A stretch of DNA of 64,000 bases, taken from NCBI GenBank assembly GCA_030323885.1, contig JASIRB010000504.1, positions 186,001-250,000 of the forward strand, in the 5' to 3' direction. The notes under the pieces are model-generated. The model was not told the origin of the DNA, ran no database searches, and worked only from the letters and a program-made list of their open reading frames with translations. Origin of the DNA: Branchipolynoe longqiensis (lineage: Eukaryota; Annelida; Polychaeta; Phyllodocida; Polynoidae). Position numbers and translations under genes: made by a program. Each line of letters opens with the position of its first letter. Position 1 is the stretch's first letter. Below, piece after piece: positions 21,971 through 33,980 of the stretch.

Positions 21971-23254
21971 TCAGCGAAAATCCGCTTTCTGGTGTTCGTC
22001 GGCCTCAGTCGCGGCAGCTTTTCTCTCCAACTGCCGTTTTTTATTATTACAATCTTGTTCACGGTGCGGGTTCGATTTTCTGTATTTATTGGTGCACCAT
22101 GCGCACACGTGCGCGTACTTTTCGCTGCCCGTGCCGTGCGTGGCCGTGAACCCGCAGTCGTTCCCCCAATTCCACCTGTGGCACGGGCGGCCGTCCGTGT
22201 CCGGTACAAATTCGGGCCTCTTATACGGAGTGTTAGGTGCTGTCTGTTCGTCCTGCCTGTGTTGGGTTCTGTGCGGTGCCTCTGCTCTCGCCGTTCTCCT
22301 CTGCTCCTCCCACCGTATGCCCGCTAGACACGCTCCTCTCTGGAGATCTTTTATTGCTTGCTCATCGTGCCAACCTCTAGGGATGCGGCCATCGTTTATC
22401 ATGGCGAAAGTCTTTTCCGACCATGCCAGGCACGTCTCCCATTGCCACTTGGCGGCCATACCACAGATCTCGTCCTGGTGGTCTATGATGGATTTGATCC
22501 AGTGGTGGGGGAGTTTGGGATCTTTTCTCATCCGAGCAAGGGCTGACACGTACTCATGCCAATTGCTCTCCCCCAATCCTACCTTCCCTTTCTTTTCCTC
22601 GCGGATCACGTAGGTGTGGGGAAAAAACTGCCTCCTACCTCTGCTGTTGCGTCATCCGTTGTCATTCGTCTCCAGTATTGCGTCTACAAAGTCTTTGTGT
22701 CGGTGGTCGTCCTAACTGGATGAGTCGGAGTACGTGCGGCGTGCCGTTCTGCTCCTGCGAGTTGCTGTGTGTTGGTCGTGTTCATCGCGGCCGTGTCGTC
22801 CTTTGTGTTTCCTCCTGCTGCTCCTGCTGCTCCGGCTTGAGTCATTGGATGTCTCACGTCACCTGCGACCACGTGGCGATGTGGGGGTGTGTGGCGACTC
22901 TGTCTCGTGGCGTCTCCTCCGTTTCTTAGTGCGGGTCTCGTCCGGGGACCTGCTCCGTATGCAGGAGGCCCGTTTGGTGGTCTCTAGGGCTCTGACTTGC
23001 TCAGCCATGTCTTTAGCGTGGGACGCCTGCTGCTGTATCGAATCTACGACAGACTGTCGTAGCAGAGCGATCTGCTGCGCCGTCGTACCATCCTCAGGCT
23101 CAGTGTCTTTCTGTGTCATCGGATTTTTCGCCACTACCGACCGCTTTCTGCCGTGGAGGCAAGGGGTCCTGACCGTTTCTGTGTCGGCCGCGGGGTTGGT
23201 GGTCTGGGCCTGGGCCGTTGCGGCGGCATGCCATGCTGTCTTGCGTGGCGGCAT
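21971..23254 (-). pseudogene. gag-like protein of element III
   Basis: The N-terminal part (23254-22859) has a basic nuclear-localisation-like stretch, a helical segment with coiled-coil character (QIALLRQSVVDSIQQQASHA) and an RRRRR tract. A frame break follows. The C-terminal part (22609-21971) has the core SEKTFAMINDGRIPRGWHDE and a zinc region: C-x2-WN-x4-C, then HVCAWC, 9 residues, H, 4 residues, C. The same arrangement is found in element VI. Confidence 0.7.
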
Positions 23255-23565
23255 GGTGAGTTGCTCGGAGATCAGCCTGTCGGCGTGTAGGTGCGGCGTG
23301 CTGAATTTGGGGGGGTCTTGTCGGTGCGCTGTCTGGTGAGAAGTGGGCTGATCGGGAGGGCAGTGTAGGGGCAGGGGAGGAGATGACGTCAGAGCGACAC
23401 TGGTTCCCGGTTGTGAGGCGGTAGTGGCGCCATCTGCAGGATAGTGAGGGAAGTAGGGAAGGCAGGGGGGGGGGGGGCAGTGTCGCCGGTTCAGGTAGAT
23501 GAGAGGGGAGGGGAGGACAGAGGCGGTGGGGGAGGGGAGGGCCAGCTCCGACTCGGTCTCGAATT

Positions 23566-24400
23566 ACCCATATTACCGGAGTAATATGCACAATGTGACA
23601 GAGTAAAACAAAGCCAACATTTTCATTCCAAAGATATTGTGTTTTAAAGGCATGCATTTGTGACATGGATAATTTGGACTTTTCTACATCCTACTAGACC
23701 TTTATTTTGCATAGAATATTACCTGTTAGTAAATGAAATAATAAATATCATTTTGCATGCATATATATATATTTTTTAATCTAATATTCCAGGGTGATTA
23801 AGCTGGTCCTGGACGTAACTGTTGTTTCCCCTGCTTGTCCCATGCTTGTTAAATTAGGAAATATGTTATCTTGGGAATACCAGAGCATCAGTAAAAAGAC
23901 AGTTGATATTGTTGCATGTGTAAGGCTATTTTCGAGTACCATGGCTAGTAATATAATTTTTCTACAAAGCTTTATGAAAAAAATTGAAGTTGAAGTTCCA
24001 TATTATTTTTGGTGTCCTCTTCTATTGTGTTGCATCCACAACTCAAAATTGGGGAAAATATAATCATCCTATGCAGATTTCTTTAAGGTGCATTTCTATA
24101 CTTAGGGGACCACAATGTAAAAATGAATTGTTTCATGTAATAAATTTGATTAAATAATTGAATTGATTAATAAATTCACACTTGGTGATTAATAAGTCCA
24201 CACTTGGGGCTGGCTACTCAATTAGTTCTTGTTTTTCTGACGAAATGGTAATCTCAACTATCTTTTCCTTCACATTACCAGGATATATGGATAAGAGTTG
24301 GCTACTCGATCATTGAACAAATTAGGAAAATACACAATATTCATTATTGACCCTCATGTCACACTTTGGCCCCATTTACCATGAAAAGACCCATATGTAC
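23566..24400. other. AT-rich intronic DNA
   Basis: No gene or recognised repeat. It lies inside the proposed first intron of the LRR gene. Confidence 0.5.
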
Positions 24401-24503
24401 ATGAGTGTTTTGGTTTAGCAAATTTGATGTTTTCATCGGACTATGCAACTTTAATGAAAAGGCATAATTTCGGTAGATTAGTTAATGATTGCTTGCTACG
24501 CAG

Positions 24504-24582
24504 TATGCTCTATCTCACTGGTCCATATATAGCCGAGGCTTTGAACTCAGTGAGACATCAATTTTGTGTCAACTATACCCAG
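24504..24582 (+). other. Possible cryptic or alternative exon upstream of LRR exon C
   Basis: A cttgctacgcag acceptor and a cccag|GTAAGT donor frame a 79-bp open segment. Its phase does not fit a join from exon A (it needs two leftover bases), and its translation lacks a clear LRR pattern. Exon A joins exon C directly in phase. It may be an alternative exon or chance splice sites. Confidence 0.25.
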
Positions 24583-24684
24583 GTAAGTTTCACAAGATTA
24601 TTATTATTTTTATTACAGTATATATATATGCATTTGTTTATAAATTCATATTAAATTCAAAAGTATTTACATTGTACTTTGCAG

Positions 24685-24821
24685 GAGAGTGTCGGCATCA
24701 TGCTAAGGAAGAACTCTAGCCTGACATCATTGAACATTGGAGGAAACTACTTGGGGAAAGATTATTTGCCGAGATGTGTTGGTCCTGCTCTCGCACTCAA
24801 CAAAACTCTTCAACATTTCAA
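24685..24821 (+). CDS. LRR gene, exon C
   Basis: A 137-bp exon lies between an attgtactttgcag acceptor and a GTAGGT donor. It enters in phase 0 (matching exon A) and leaves with two bases (aa). It encodes ESVGIMLRKNSS and LTSLNIGGNYLGKDYLPRC and ends in a new LRR start (TLQHF). Joined to exon A it completes the unit that begins IVELNVANN; joined to the exon at 50440 it gives LQHFN. The N-S/T-S-L-T-S-L pattern is typical of RI-type LRRs. Confidence 0.6.
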
Positions 24822-24974
24822 GTAGGTGCATGAATGGATACTATCAGTTAGAAATTATTACATACTGTCAAACTAATTATATTTCTACGCTATGAGACAT
24901 CATACATTTGAATAGTTTCCTGTGTTTGATCTTTTATCAAGGATTTTTGATAATTGCTGATTAACTATCTTTAA

Positions 24975-25512
24975 AGTGGCCCAGTCGGTGGTGGTCTGCC
25001 GCTCTTTGCCATTTTTTTTGCACACATTTGCCACTCTCGGGCCACTGTCAGGCCGTCGGTGGTGGTCCGCCGCTCTTTGCCATTCTTTTTGCACACATTT
25101 TCCACCGTTGGGCCATCGGTGGTGGTCCGCCGCTCTTTGCCATTCTTTTTACATATTTGCCACCATCGGGCCACCGTCGGGCCGTCGGTGGTGGTCCGCC
25201 ACTCTTTGCCATTCTTTTTGCACACATTTTCCACCATCGGGCCATCGGTGGTGGTCCGCCGCTCTTTGCAATTCTTTTTACATATTTGCCACCATCGGGC
25301 CACCTTTGGGCCGACCGTGGTGGCCCGACGATCTTTGCCATTTTTTTTGTACACATTTGCCACTGTCGGGCCACCTTTGGGCCGTCGGTGGTGGTCCGCC
25401 GCTTTTTGCGATTCTTTTTGCACACATTTTCCACCGTCGGACCACCGTTGGGCCGTCGGTAGTGGTCCACCACTTTTTGCCATTCTTTTTGCACACATTT
25501 TCCACCGTCGAC
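24975..25512. repeat. Minisatellite of about 65-75 bp units
   Basis: Eight units share cggtggtggtccgccgctct, followed by ttgccattcttttt. Two versions of the linker alternate (cacacattttccacc and acatatttgccacc), with ggccaccgtcgggcc between units. Long open frames on both strands are a by-product of the repeat length and are not genes. Confidence 0.9.
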
Positions 25513-25721
25513 CAATACCTCTCGGAATCACTACCATATTCATCTTTGCATACCTGTTTTCTATCTAGTGGCCAATTTTCACGAAGATTGGGTGACCCTT
25601 GCATGGTGATTTTCCCATTCTTTAACTACAATGTGACTGTCAACTTCAAGCCTGCATAATTATGGTAGTATCATGTAATGTAGCACTGTCAGTGTAGTTA
25701 TCTGTGCAACACAGTTTATAA

Positions 25722-26286
25722 CCCAGTCACACAACGGCCTGCATTCGCTTGTGATCACTTGCCGACCAAAAGTCTGTGAGCTCCTTGTGACAAAATTGAA
25801 ACAATTTGTTACAAACTATTTTAATACGTCGCCATGTCGACAATGATGCACCAGGCGACATTGTGACGTCATCGTACACGCGCCACATCGCGTCAGTCGG
25901 CGATCGCTCTGCGATTAGTCGTAAGGTGGTCGTAAGATGGTTGTAAATTAATTGCAAAATGCTCGGGAATTGATCGTAGGAAAAATGCAGGCCTTGTGTG
26001 ACGCTTGAGTACAGCTACTATGGTCGCAGATCAGTCGCCCTGCGTTCGTTTACGATCGCTTCGCGAGCATTTTGCAGTTAAGTTACGACCATCTTACGAC
26101 CACCTTACGACCCGCTTATGACTAATCGCCAAGCGATTGCCAACTGACACGCTGTGGCGCATCATTGTCGACATGGCAACGTATTAAAATAGTTTGTAAC
26201 AAATTGTTTCAATTTAGTCGCAAGGAACTTGCAAGCTTTTGGTCGGCAAGTGATCGCAAGCAAACGCAGCCCGTGGTGTGACTGGG
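25722..26286. mobile_element. Fold-back DNA element with long inverted repeats
   Basis: Both ends read cccagtcacac when read inward, and inverted homology continues for over 200 bp on each side (for example cacttgccgaccaaaag, caatttgttacaaactattt, gattagtcgtaaggtggtcg). It covers almost all of the 565-bp element. There is no coding potential. It looks like a non-autonomous DNA transposon of unknown superfamily. Confidence 0.8.
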
Positions 26287-26859
26287 ACTTTAATAGAAAT
26301 GTGTGTAGCATCGATCCGACGTAGTGGTAACATATGTCGATGCATGAGGCATACCAATAGACAGGCAAGTACAGAGCCTTCTCCATCCATCAAGCGGTAA
26401 ATAGATATGGTTGAGAAGGATGTTAAAATGTGCCTAACTAACAACCATAGGTGAGGTGTAATATGGTTACTTTGGAACAGGTCAGTAGAGAGTTTGAAGT
26501 TACAAATGCCTGCCAGAGCTATTGAAACACCATTTTCATTGCAAAACTGTTTTAGTGAGGAGTGCTGGGTTTTGTTTAGCAGTCATCACTTCTTAGCTTA
26601 TCTTTTTAGCTAATATTAGTGTCTTATCATCTTAATATCTATATGAGGCGCATGCACCTCTATGATATTAAACTGATATTTTTTAATTGGGTTTACTCCT
26701 CCGGTGCCATCTGTGGTAACTGCTTTGTGACTCTGGATACCACATCTTCTCCATATGGTATCCATAGATTCCTGTTTGGGGCCCACAATAAGCCATATGG
26801 ACCCTATATGGGCTCTGTGTTGTTATCTGACAGTGACACCTTTGGGCCAATGGTGGCAT

Positions 26860-27190
26860 ATGCTGGTATGGGTCGCTTGCCACCGTTGGCCCGACGGTGG
26901 GCCAGTGGACAAAACAACGTTGGCCCAACGGTGGCTTGCCACGTTGGCCCAATGGCTGCTTGCCACGGTTGGCCCGACAGCGGCTTGCCACGGTTGGCCC
27001 GATGGCGGGTTTCCACCATTGGCCCGACAGCGTGGCCACCATTGGGCCAACTGTGCCATATGCTGGATGGGTGGATTGCCACCGTTGGGCTGACGGCGGG
27101 TCAGTGGACAAAACAACGTCGGCCCGACAGCGGTTTACCACCGTTTGCCCGACGGCGCGGCCACCGTTGGGCCAACATCGGCCAGACAGC
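26860..27190. repeat. GGCCC-rich minisatellite
   Basis: Units of about 24 bp (gttggcccgacggtggcttg-like) are repeated with variation. Many are near-palindromic around GGCC. The core resembles the unit junction of the array at 24975-25512. The DNA between the fold-back element and this array (26287-26859) shows no gene. Confidence 0.8.
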
Positions 27191-27239
27191 TCTGTGTTAT
27201 TTGGGACTGAGGTATTTTCAATTTTCTTTAGAGTATTCA

Positions 27240-28590
27240 ATTTTTTTTTCAATTCTTTATTTCAGAATCAGGAGTATGGTAGTTACATAATTTGGTCCAT
27301 AGTAGGTAGATATAAAAATTACTGTGAATAGGATATAAGTAATAGTATGAATACTACCATACTAACCAATATCAAAATGTTGGTCTACATACAGTAGTTT
27401 GTACCAATACCGCCATATGGCAGACATAAATCTGAGATCACTCTCTTCTATTTTTACAAGTCCCTGTATTATAAAATGTTCTGACTTGTCAAGTCTAGTA
27501 ATAAATTTGAATATTAGATTCCTGATAACAGCCTGGAAGGCTGGCACATCAATATTGGCAAACAGCTGACTAGCACTGTGATACCTAGGTAGACGGAGTA
27601 ATAACCTCATAATGTCATTATATGCTACATTCAGTTTTCTAATGCTATACATTCTATAGTTCAACCAAATCTGGGCAGTATGCAAGGGAGTACAGAAAGT
27701 TCTAAATAAATTTACCTTGACATCAGCTGTACGCATATGAAATTTCCTGATGAGCATATTTCCCTGAGCATATAACTTGTGACACTGTCTATTAATATCC
27801 TTGTCATCTCTAAAGTCATCAGTCATAAAGTGTCTTAAGTACTTGACTTCAGTAGAGATTGACAGGGGAGCACCAGTTAACATAAAATCAGGAAATACAG
27901 TATCCTTGTCATATTTTGACCACATGATCATTACCATACTTTTAATAGCATTGTATTTGATATCAGCTTCTATGCCATATTCAGAGCATATATTAAGTAG
28001 CATTTGCAATCCACTACAATATGGTGAGAATATTACCAAGTCATCGGCATACATAAGATGATTTAGAAGTAATAATCCATTAATACATCCAGTTTTACAC
28101 TGATTTAACTTTTTCGACAAGTCATCCATATAAACATTAAATAAATAGGGGGGACAATATCCCTCCTTGACATACACCATTACTGACTTGGCATGGTTCT
28201 GACATGGCATCACCCCACCTGACTACCATTGATTGGTGCGAATACCAAAATATTATTATCCTGATGAGATAGCCTGGAGTACCACGCTGCACTAGTTTTT
28301 CAAACAGTTTTGCATGATTCACTCTATCAAATGCCTTGGAGGCGTCAAGAAAAGATAAAACCATTGTCAAATTTAAACTATGATACTTCTGTATAATCTC
28401 CTTAAGAGCATAAATGCACATATCTGTCCCATGCTTTCGCTTGAAGCCATATTGATTATCATTTATTTTTAAATACAACTCCAGTCTATCTAGCAGTACA
28501 TTTTGAAATATTTTGGACAAAATTCTAGCAAGGGCTATAGGTCTGTAGTTATCCTTACTGTTAATCCTTCCCATTTTGTCCTTAATTACT
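27240..28590 (-). pseudogene. CR1-like LINE, 5'-truncated, RT domain
   Basis: RT motifs in order on the minus strand are GRINSKDNYRPIALARILSK, VLSFLDASKAFDRVNH (palm), SNGVCQGGILSPLF, and HLMYADDLVIFS (catalytic box), followed by the CR1-type thumb. One frameshift lies near 28140-28215. The endonuclease and ORF1 are absent, so the copy is 5'-truncated, as is usual for LINEs. The 3' end carries an (ttcaa)-like run. Shorter copies are at 5501-6543 and 60893-61300. Confidence 0.85.
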
Positions 28591-28734
28591 GGTACAAGAA
28601 TAACAGAGATAGTAGTTCAAGCAGGAAATATATTTGCTTTAATGTGAAATATGTGTTAGTACAATTACATTGCATAATTCAATCAGAAACACATATAGAA
28701 GGAAAAACAATTTGTTGTTGTTGAATGTAAAAAG

Positions 28735-28835
28735 CAGTGAACTACATGGAGCTTGAACCCACAACATCAAGCAACTTCAGATTACAAGTTCAACACCTTA
28801 ACCACTAGGCAACAGACACCACACACACTTACTTG
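28735..28835 (-). mobile_element. tRNA-related SINE head
   Basis: Read on the minus strand, it has an A-box-like TAGTGGTTAAGGTG and a B-box-like GGGTTCAAGCTCC at tRNA spacing. The acceptor stem does not pair, so it is not a tRNA gene. Confidence 0.5.
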
Positions 28836-29219
28836 TCTCAGTTCAGGCTATTTGTATATACAACGTCATATATACAAAGTGTGTGATTGTGTATGTATGT
28901 GTGTATATATATATATTTTACCTCGGTACTAAGCCTCTGGCTAGCCTCAAGCTAGGGAGAAGAAAGCACATCCGGGTCCAGCAATTAGAATAATCAGCTC
29001 ACGACCGGATGACGTTCGTTGGGTTGCTCCGACAGTTTTAACCTATAAACGACGGTTTAACTGTAAGTATTCATAAAGGATTGATACAGTTCATATTTGT
29101 TGCATTACTGCACATTTTGAAGCTAATTTTAGCTTTAGAGGTGTAGTTTTGTTACTTTTATGGATGTTTTATGATTCGTAGAGCATCGATAGAATAAGAC
29201 GCCTTCCTTTGTTCTACAT

Positions 29220-29330
29220 GCCGCCCATTGCCAAACGGAGAGCGATGATGGCTGTAGCCACATCATGCCTTTTTTGCCGCCCGTTGCCGAACGGAGAGCG
29301 ATGTTGGCTGCAGCCACATCACGTTGGGAT
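29220..29330. repeat. Two-copy tandem repeat in the DIRS leader
   Basis: A unit of about 58 bp (gccgcccattgccaaacgga through gtagccacatcatgcc) is repeated once, in the non-coding DNA between the left terminal repeat and gag. Confidence 0.7.
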
Positions 29331-29782
29331 TTTTCTGCGGTTTCTTTTATGGAATGGCGATGGAAATTATCCTAGGTTTCTTTTATAGACTCCCCATTTT
29401 TTAGGTGTACCTCCGAGTCTCGTAGCATTTTCTCCAACTTGCTGGTGCAGTAGCCACATGGGGAGAAGTGTACGAAAGAGAGTGTTTGTTTGTTTGTTTT
29501 GTTTGTTTGTTGTTGTTTTATGTCCTAGCAACATGTAAGGTCATATCAGGATGGGACAGAGAGTGTGGGAGGGACAGATACACTGGTCCCTACCCCTCGT
29601 TTGGTTTTGGTTTCGATACATACAACCTACGACAATACACGTTAGCTTTTGAAACGCCTGTGTAGAAATGGTATAAATACGTTTTTCTAACACCAAGTTA
29701 TGCGCTATGGTTTTCTTGAATACCATTGAGATGTTAAAACTATGTTTCTTTGCCTCTTAGTAACATTCTTTTCGATTGTTAC

Positions 29783-30637
29783 AGACTCCATATGGCTACG
29801 AAGCACAGTAAGACGGCAGCACCAGCAGCTGCAGAGGGCCACCCACCGGACGATTCAGACTCGTCACAGGTGTTGATGGTTCCTCCGTCCCCTCAGGCCG
29901 GGGCACTGATGTCCGACCCGGAAGCCGGGAGTGACCCAGAGATCATGACCGTGGTTCCATGTGACTGGGAAGCACGCATGGACAGCCTAATGGAATTAAA
30001 GTTCCAAAGGCTAAACTGCGCATGAACAGGATCCAAGAAAAGGCCAGCTACAGTGGAAATTGATTCCGACTGGGAGGATGTATCAGGAGATGATAACTTC
30101 TCCCCTGATTACGACTCCTCGCCAGACCCGATTCCTAGGCCTAAAAAGAAGAAGGCCAAGAAGGCCGTGAGCTCGTCAGGAGACGAGTTCACGCAGGCAC
30201 GTAAGAAAGTGGTCAAGAAGAAGACCAAGAAACGGAAGATGAAAAAGAAGAAGAAGGATTCTTCTTCAGACTCGTCATCGGACTCGTCTTCAACAGAGTC
30301 CGACTCGGATACTGAAAGGGCAGGCCTGTTCGCCAAGATTAGCGGAAAGGTGTGTAAGAAATGCGCACAAGAAAAGGTGAAGAAAGTGCTCACCACAACA
30401 ATGATGCGGGAAACTATCAAAGGGCACTTTAACACCTTCAAACCTGCGGAGGTGATCACAAAGTTGGGTGAACAACTCACGGGGATTAAAGGAATCGCCG
30501 ATTCGGTCGTAAAAGAAATGGACAGAAATGTCCATTTAACTGACGATCGGAGGAAGTTTGAGACTGTCCTCCATACAATACACAAGACGGTCGTCGGGAC
30601 CTTGACAGCGATTGCGCCAGTGGCCAATCGTATGTAG
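29783..30637 (+). pseudogene. gag-like ORF1 of the DIRS-like element
   Basis: It starts at ATGGCTACG (29783) with a Ser/Pro/Asp-rich part. A frameshift falls near 30025, and the sequence continues as KKRPATVEIDSDWEDVSGDD, a strongly basic KKKKAKK and KKKTKKRKMKKKKK region, a Ser/Asp run, and a mostly helical C-terminal part ending at 30637. There is no zinc knuckle, which is usual for DIRS gag-like proteins. Confidence 0.65.
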
Positions 30638-30734
30638 ACGCAAAACAAGTACTCCTCTTTGGCCATAACTATGGATAAGGGGCTGGTGATGCTGACAGCG
30701 GCCAGTAACTTTATCACTTTATCACATTTTTTCT

Positions 30735-31619
30735 AGACCCAAACCTAATGGAGAGGTTCGAATGATTCTGGACTTAACAACCCTCAACAAGTTGGTTGAA
30801 TATAAACATTTTAAGATGTTTTCGCTAGAAACAGCACAAGATTTAGTTACACCAGGTGCTTGGCTGGCAAGTGTAGATCTAAGAGATGCATATTACACAA
30901 TTCCAATTTACAAAGCAAATCAACAATTTCTGAGATTTATCTGGAATGAACAACTGTATGAATTCACTTGTTTACCCAATGGTTTAGCTTGTGCCCCTCG
31001 CTTATTTACTAAAGTGCTAAAGCCAATTTTCTCATTAATGGCGCGTAAAGCACATATTATGTTCCCGTACATTGACGACTCGTTTATTGTGGCGCAGTCA
31101 AAAGTAGCATGCCAAAATGCAGTAAATGATTTATGTAAAACATTTACAAAATTAGGATTCTACATTCATGACAAAAAGTCTGTCTTTAATCCAACTAAAG
31201 AATTAAAATGCCTAGGATTTTTGTTAAACACCGAACAAATGACTGTGGTGTTAACAAAAGAAAAGATAGACAAATTTAACAAAAATTTGCTAACATTAAA
31301 CAAGCCAAAGATTAGGCAGGTTGCGGTTTTGGTAGGCATTATGATTTCATATGCCTCTGCCATTTTATATGGCAAAGCTCACATTAAATCACTAGAGATA
31401 GATAAGAACTTAGCATTAGCCAGAACTAGAGGCAATTTTGAGAGAAAAATGTTTTTGTCTCCAGAAGGCATAAACGATATTGAATGGTGGCTTAAACATG
31501 CTAGTTCCTCTCCAAATCCTATTCGTATGGGAGAACCTAACACTGTAGTTACAACAGACGCTTCTTTAGAAGGATGGGGTACCCACCGTGACGATATCGC
31601 AACGGGGGCAGATGGCTAG
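30735..31619 (+). pseudogene. Reverse transcriptase of the DIRS-like element
   Basis: Motifs are PKPNGEVRMILDLTTLN (fingers), ASVDLRDAYYTIPI (palm A), LPNGLACAPRLFTKVL and MFPYIDDSFIV (catalytic box), followed by KCLGFLLNTEQMTVV. The frame starts after a stop near 30734 and is otherwise open until RNase H begins (VVTTDASLEGWG, 31550). A frameshift there shifts the rest to another frame. Confidence 0.85.
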
Positions 31620-32326
31620 AAGAAGAAATTTCAGACCACATTAATGTTCTAGAGCTTAGAGCAGTTTATTTGGGACTATGCAGTTTAATCCGCATACCGA
31701 AATTTCATGCCAGAATTCTGACAGACAACACAACAACGGCAATGGCCTACATTCGAAACATGGGAGGGACCAAGTCCAAACCATGTAATAAAATAGCTAA
31801 GCTAATTTGGAATTGGGTGCAGAAGAATGAAGTATGGCTTACGGTAGCTCACATACCAGGTAGTCAGAACACTTTGGCAGATAGGAAAAGTAAACCTTTC
31901 CATGATCATTTGGAGTGGTCATTAAATGACAATATCTTTCAACAGATTTGTCAGAAATGGGGAATACCATAGATTGATTTGTTTGCTTCAAGAAACAATA
32001 ACAAATTACCTAAATATGTTTCATGGCATCCAGAACCAAATGCTTGGCAAGTGGATGCATTCTCCTTAATTTTGGAAAATAATTTTTATTACATTTTCCC
32101 ACCATTCAGCATTATCAACAGAGTGACCAGGAAGATCAGAATGGATCAAACACACACAATTCTGATCGTGCCCGATTGGGACACGCAGCCGTGGCGGGCA
32201 GCAGTAGCACTAGGAGCGAAAGACTCTATCAGATTCCCAAGAGGACTACGGAACCTACAACATCAAGGTCCGCTAACAGTCCACGGAGATGTGTCAACAA
32301 CACCCCTTCTGGCATTCCTTTTCTAA
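31540..32326 (+). pseudogene. RNase H and methyltransferase-like region of the DIRS-like element
   Basis: RNase H blocks are TTDASLEGWG, NVLELRAVYLGL, ILTDNTTTAMAYI and AHIPGSQNTLAD. A stop at 31970-31972 precedes LFASRNNNKLPKYVSWHPEP, VDAFSLILENNFYYIFPPFS and LIVPDWDTQPW, the region in DIRS elements compared to adenine methyltransferases. It then shifts into the YR frame. Two disablements are visible. Confidence 0.75.
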
Positions 32327-33568
32327 ACAACTATTTACAACAGTTTGGATTGGATAAGGTGACTCAACAGAGATTGATGTCACATGCTTGGAGAAAAGGA
32401 ACTGTGAAACTATATTCAAGTTACTTGAAGAAATGGGGTGTAAACTGTCTAATTATGAAAGTGAAACCCTTAAAGCCAACTATAGCACCGGTAGTTCGAT
32501 TTTTAAGGATGTTAGAGGAAGAGGGATTAGGATTTGGAGCGATTAATGCTGCAAGATGTGCTTTATCCATCATACTCCCAAGACTAGATGGAGAGACAAT
32601 TGGTAAACACCATGTGATTCACTGGTTTATGAGATCAGTTTATGAAAGGAACCCCCCAAAACCTAAATATGATAGGTTTTGGGATGTCTTTAAATTACTA
32701 AAGAAGTGGCCTAGTAACTATAATTTGAATTTAAAACAACTAGGTTTTACGGTAGCAGTGCTGTTGCTTTTAGTCACTGGACACAGGGGACAAACTATTG
32801 TAGCATTGTGCGTAATGTTTTGGCATTGCGGGTAATCAGGATCGCGAATACAGACCAAGGTGTGCCAGTACTAAGGACGTCTATTGTGTCGCCGACTAGC
32901 GGAATTCTTTAGAACTATGTAACAACTCAAACGCCGACTAGTGGGTCCATGCTGAACCTGGTCGCCGATCGGGTAAACAAGACTTGATGACGTATTTCGC
33001 AGTACACTCGTACTGCCGATGCGCCCCTTTTCGGGTAGACTTTTGCTATATAAGGCGGCGCACCAACGGGGTTTGGTCATTACGACCGGAGGAGCCAGGA
33101 GACAATAACCAGCCTTAAATTGGGTCTCTAGATGGTTTAGAGATAGATCATAAGGAGGCAACGTTTGAATTACACCAATTATTGAAATCAAACCGCACAG
33201 GGGACCCATTGTCCACAGTACATTTAAACAGTTTCCCGGAAGACCGACAACTTTGTGTCGTGTCAGCCATTCGGGCTTATGTATCCAAGACAAAAGGAAT
33301 TAGAAATTCGAGACAACTGTTGGTGAGTTTTATTAAACCACACAAAGCCATTTCGAGAGACACACTCGCAAGATGGACTATTACAGTGTTGAAGGCTCTA
33401 AGCATCAATACACAACGCCGCGCATCCCATTCGACAAGAGGTGCCATGGTATCGAAGGCACAACACCTTGGAATCTCAGTGAAGAGAATCCTGGCACATG
33501 CAGGCTGGAAGACAGCTGGATCGTTTGCAAAACATTACAACAAACGACTAGAGAAGTCAACCAGTTAA
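32300..33568 (+). pseudogene. YR of the DIRS-like element, split by an insertion
   Basis: The core-binding and first catalytic parts (FLNNYLQQFGLDKVTQQRLM to LLLLVTGHRGQTIVALC, with the first catalytic Arg) end at 32814. The frame resumes at 33131 (DGLEIDHKEATFEL) and continues through SHSTRGAMVSKAQ (HxxR box) and AGWKTAGSFAKHYNK (catalytic Tyr). The 316 bp in between are foreign. Without the insertion the YR would be open. Confidence 0.8.
32815..33130 (+). mobile_element. LTR-like insertion in the DIRS YR gene
   Basis: 316 bp of non-coding DNA interrupt a continuous protein domain. It contains a TATA box (ctatataagg, 33046-33055) followed by a short leader with ggagacaataa, the layout of a retroelement LTR or a promoter-bearing MITE. 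No target duplication could be fixed. Confidence 0.5.
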
Positions 33569-33660
33569 CAAGACAGGTGAGAACATGACATTCATACGTG
33601 TATAACTATGTATAAAAAATTTAGATAATGAAAGGATAAAAATGAGTTACGTAAAAGTGG

Positions 33661-33980
33661 CATTCTCTGTGGCGGAGTGGTTAGAGTGTCTGACTTTTCT
33701 CTAGGTCAGACTCCTAATCTGAGGGTCGGCGGTTCGATTCCCCATGCCCCCAGCTCTGCCAATTTGGATTTCCACCGCTGTGTATAACTTACAGCGTCAT
33801 CAAAGGCCGGTTGCTCTCATACCATGTCTATGTGGTGTGGGAGGTTAAAAATCCCTTGGGTCGGTAAATGTGTAGGCTCGGGCTTTCTATCGACCAGCAG
33901 TGGAATGAGGAAGACCAGTCATCTATGACTGACATTTCCCCTGCTTAAACAACTAATGGACCAAAAAAAAAAAAAAAAAA
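33661..33980 (+). mobile_element. tRNA-derived SINE with poly(A) tail
   Basis: The head has an A box (tggcggagtggttagagtg) and a B box (ggttcgattcccc), with an extended variable region as in Leu/Ser-type tRNAs. A body of about 200 bp follows, and then A18 at 33963-33980. The tail touches the right terminal repeat of the DIRS-like element. Confidence 0.75.

Larger units (their letters stand above)
18353..23565 (-). mobile_element. Element III: GC-rich Ngaro-like retrotransposon with a short intron
   Basis: Coding order on the minus strand is gag N-part (23254-22859), gag C-part (22609-21971), linker (21608-20769), RT-RNase H (20658-19500), a 47-bp intron and YR (19452-18353). Terminal split repeats were not recognised. 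A G-rich stretch and the end gactcggtctcgaatta lie near 23550-23570. Its gag zinc region matches element VI more closely than II or V. Confidence 0.75.

Noticed and set aside
24504..24582. A coding exon of the LRR gene between A and C
   Set aside because: Splice sites are good, but the phase does not fit exon A and the translation has no LRR pattern; kept only as a possible cryptic exon.
25048..25515. Long open frames on both strands (KMCAKRMAKSGGPPPT-type repeats)
   Set aside because: They come from a minisatellite whose unit structure keeps frames open; no start context, domain or splice sites.
33661..33760. A functional tRNA gene
   Set aside because: A and B boxes are present, but the sequence continues into a SINE body with a poly(A) tail and the acceptor stem is not convincing.
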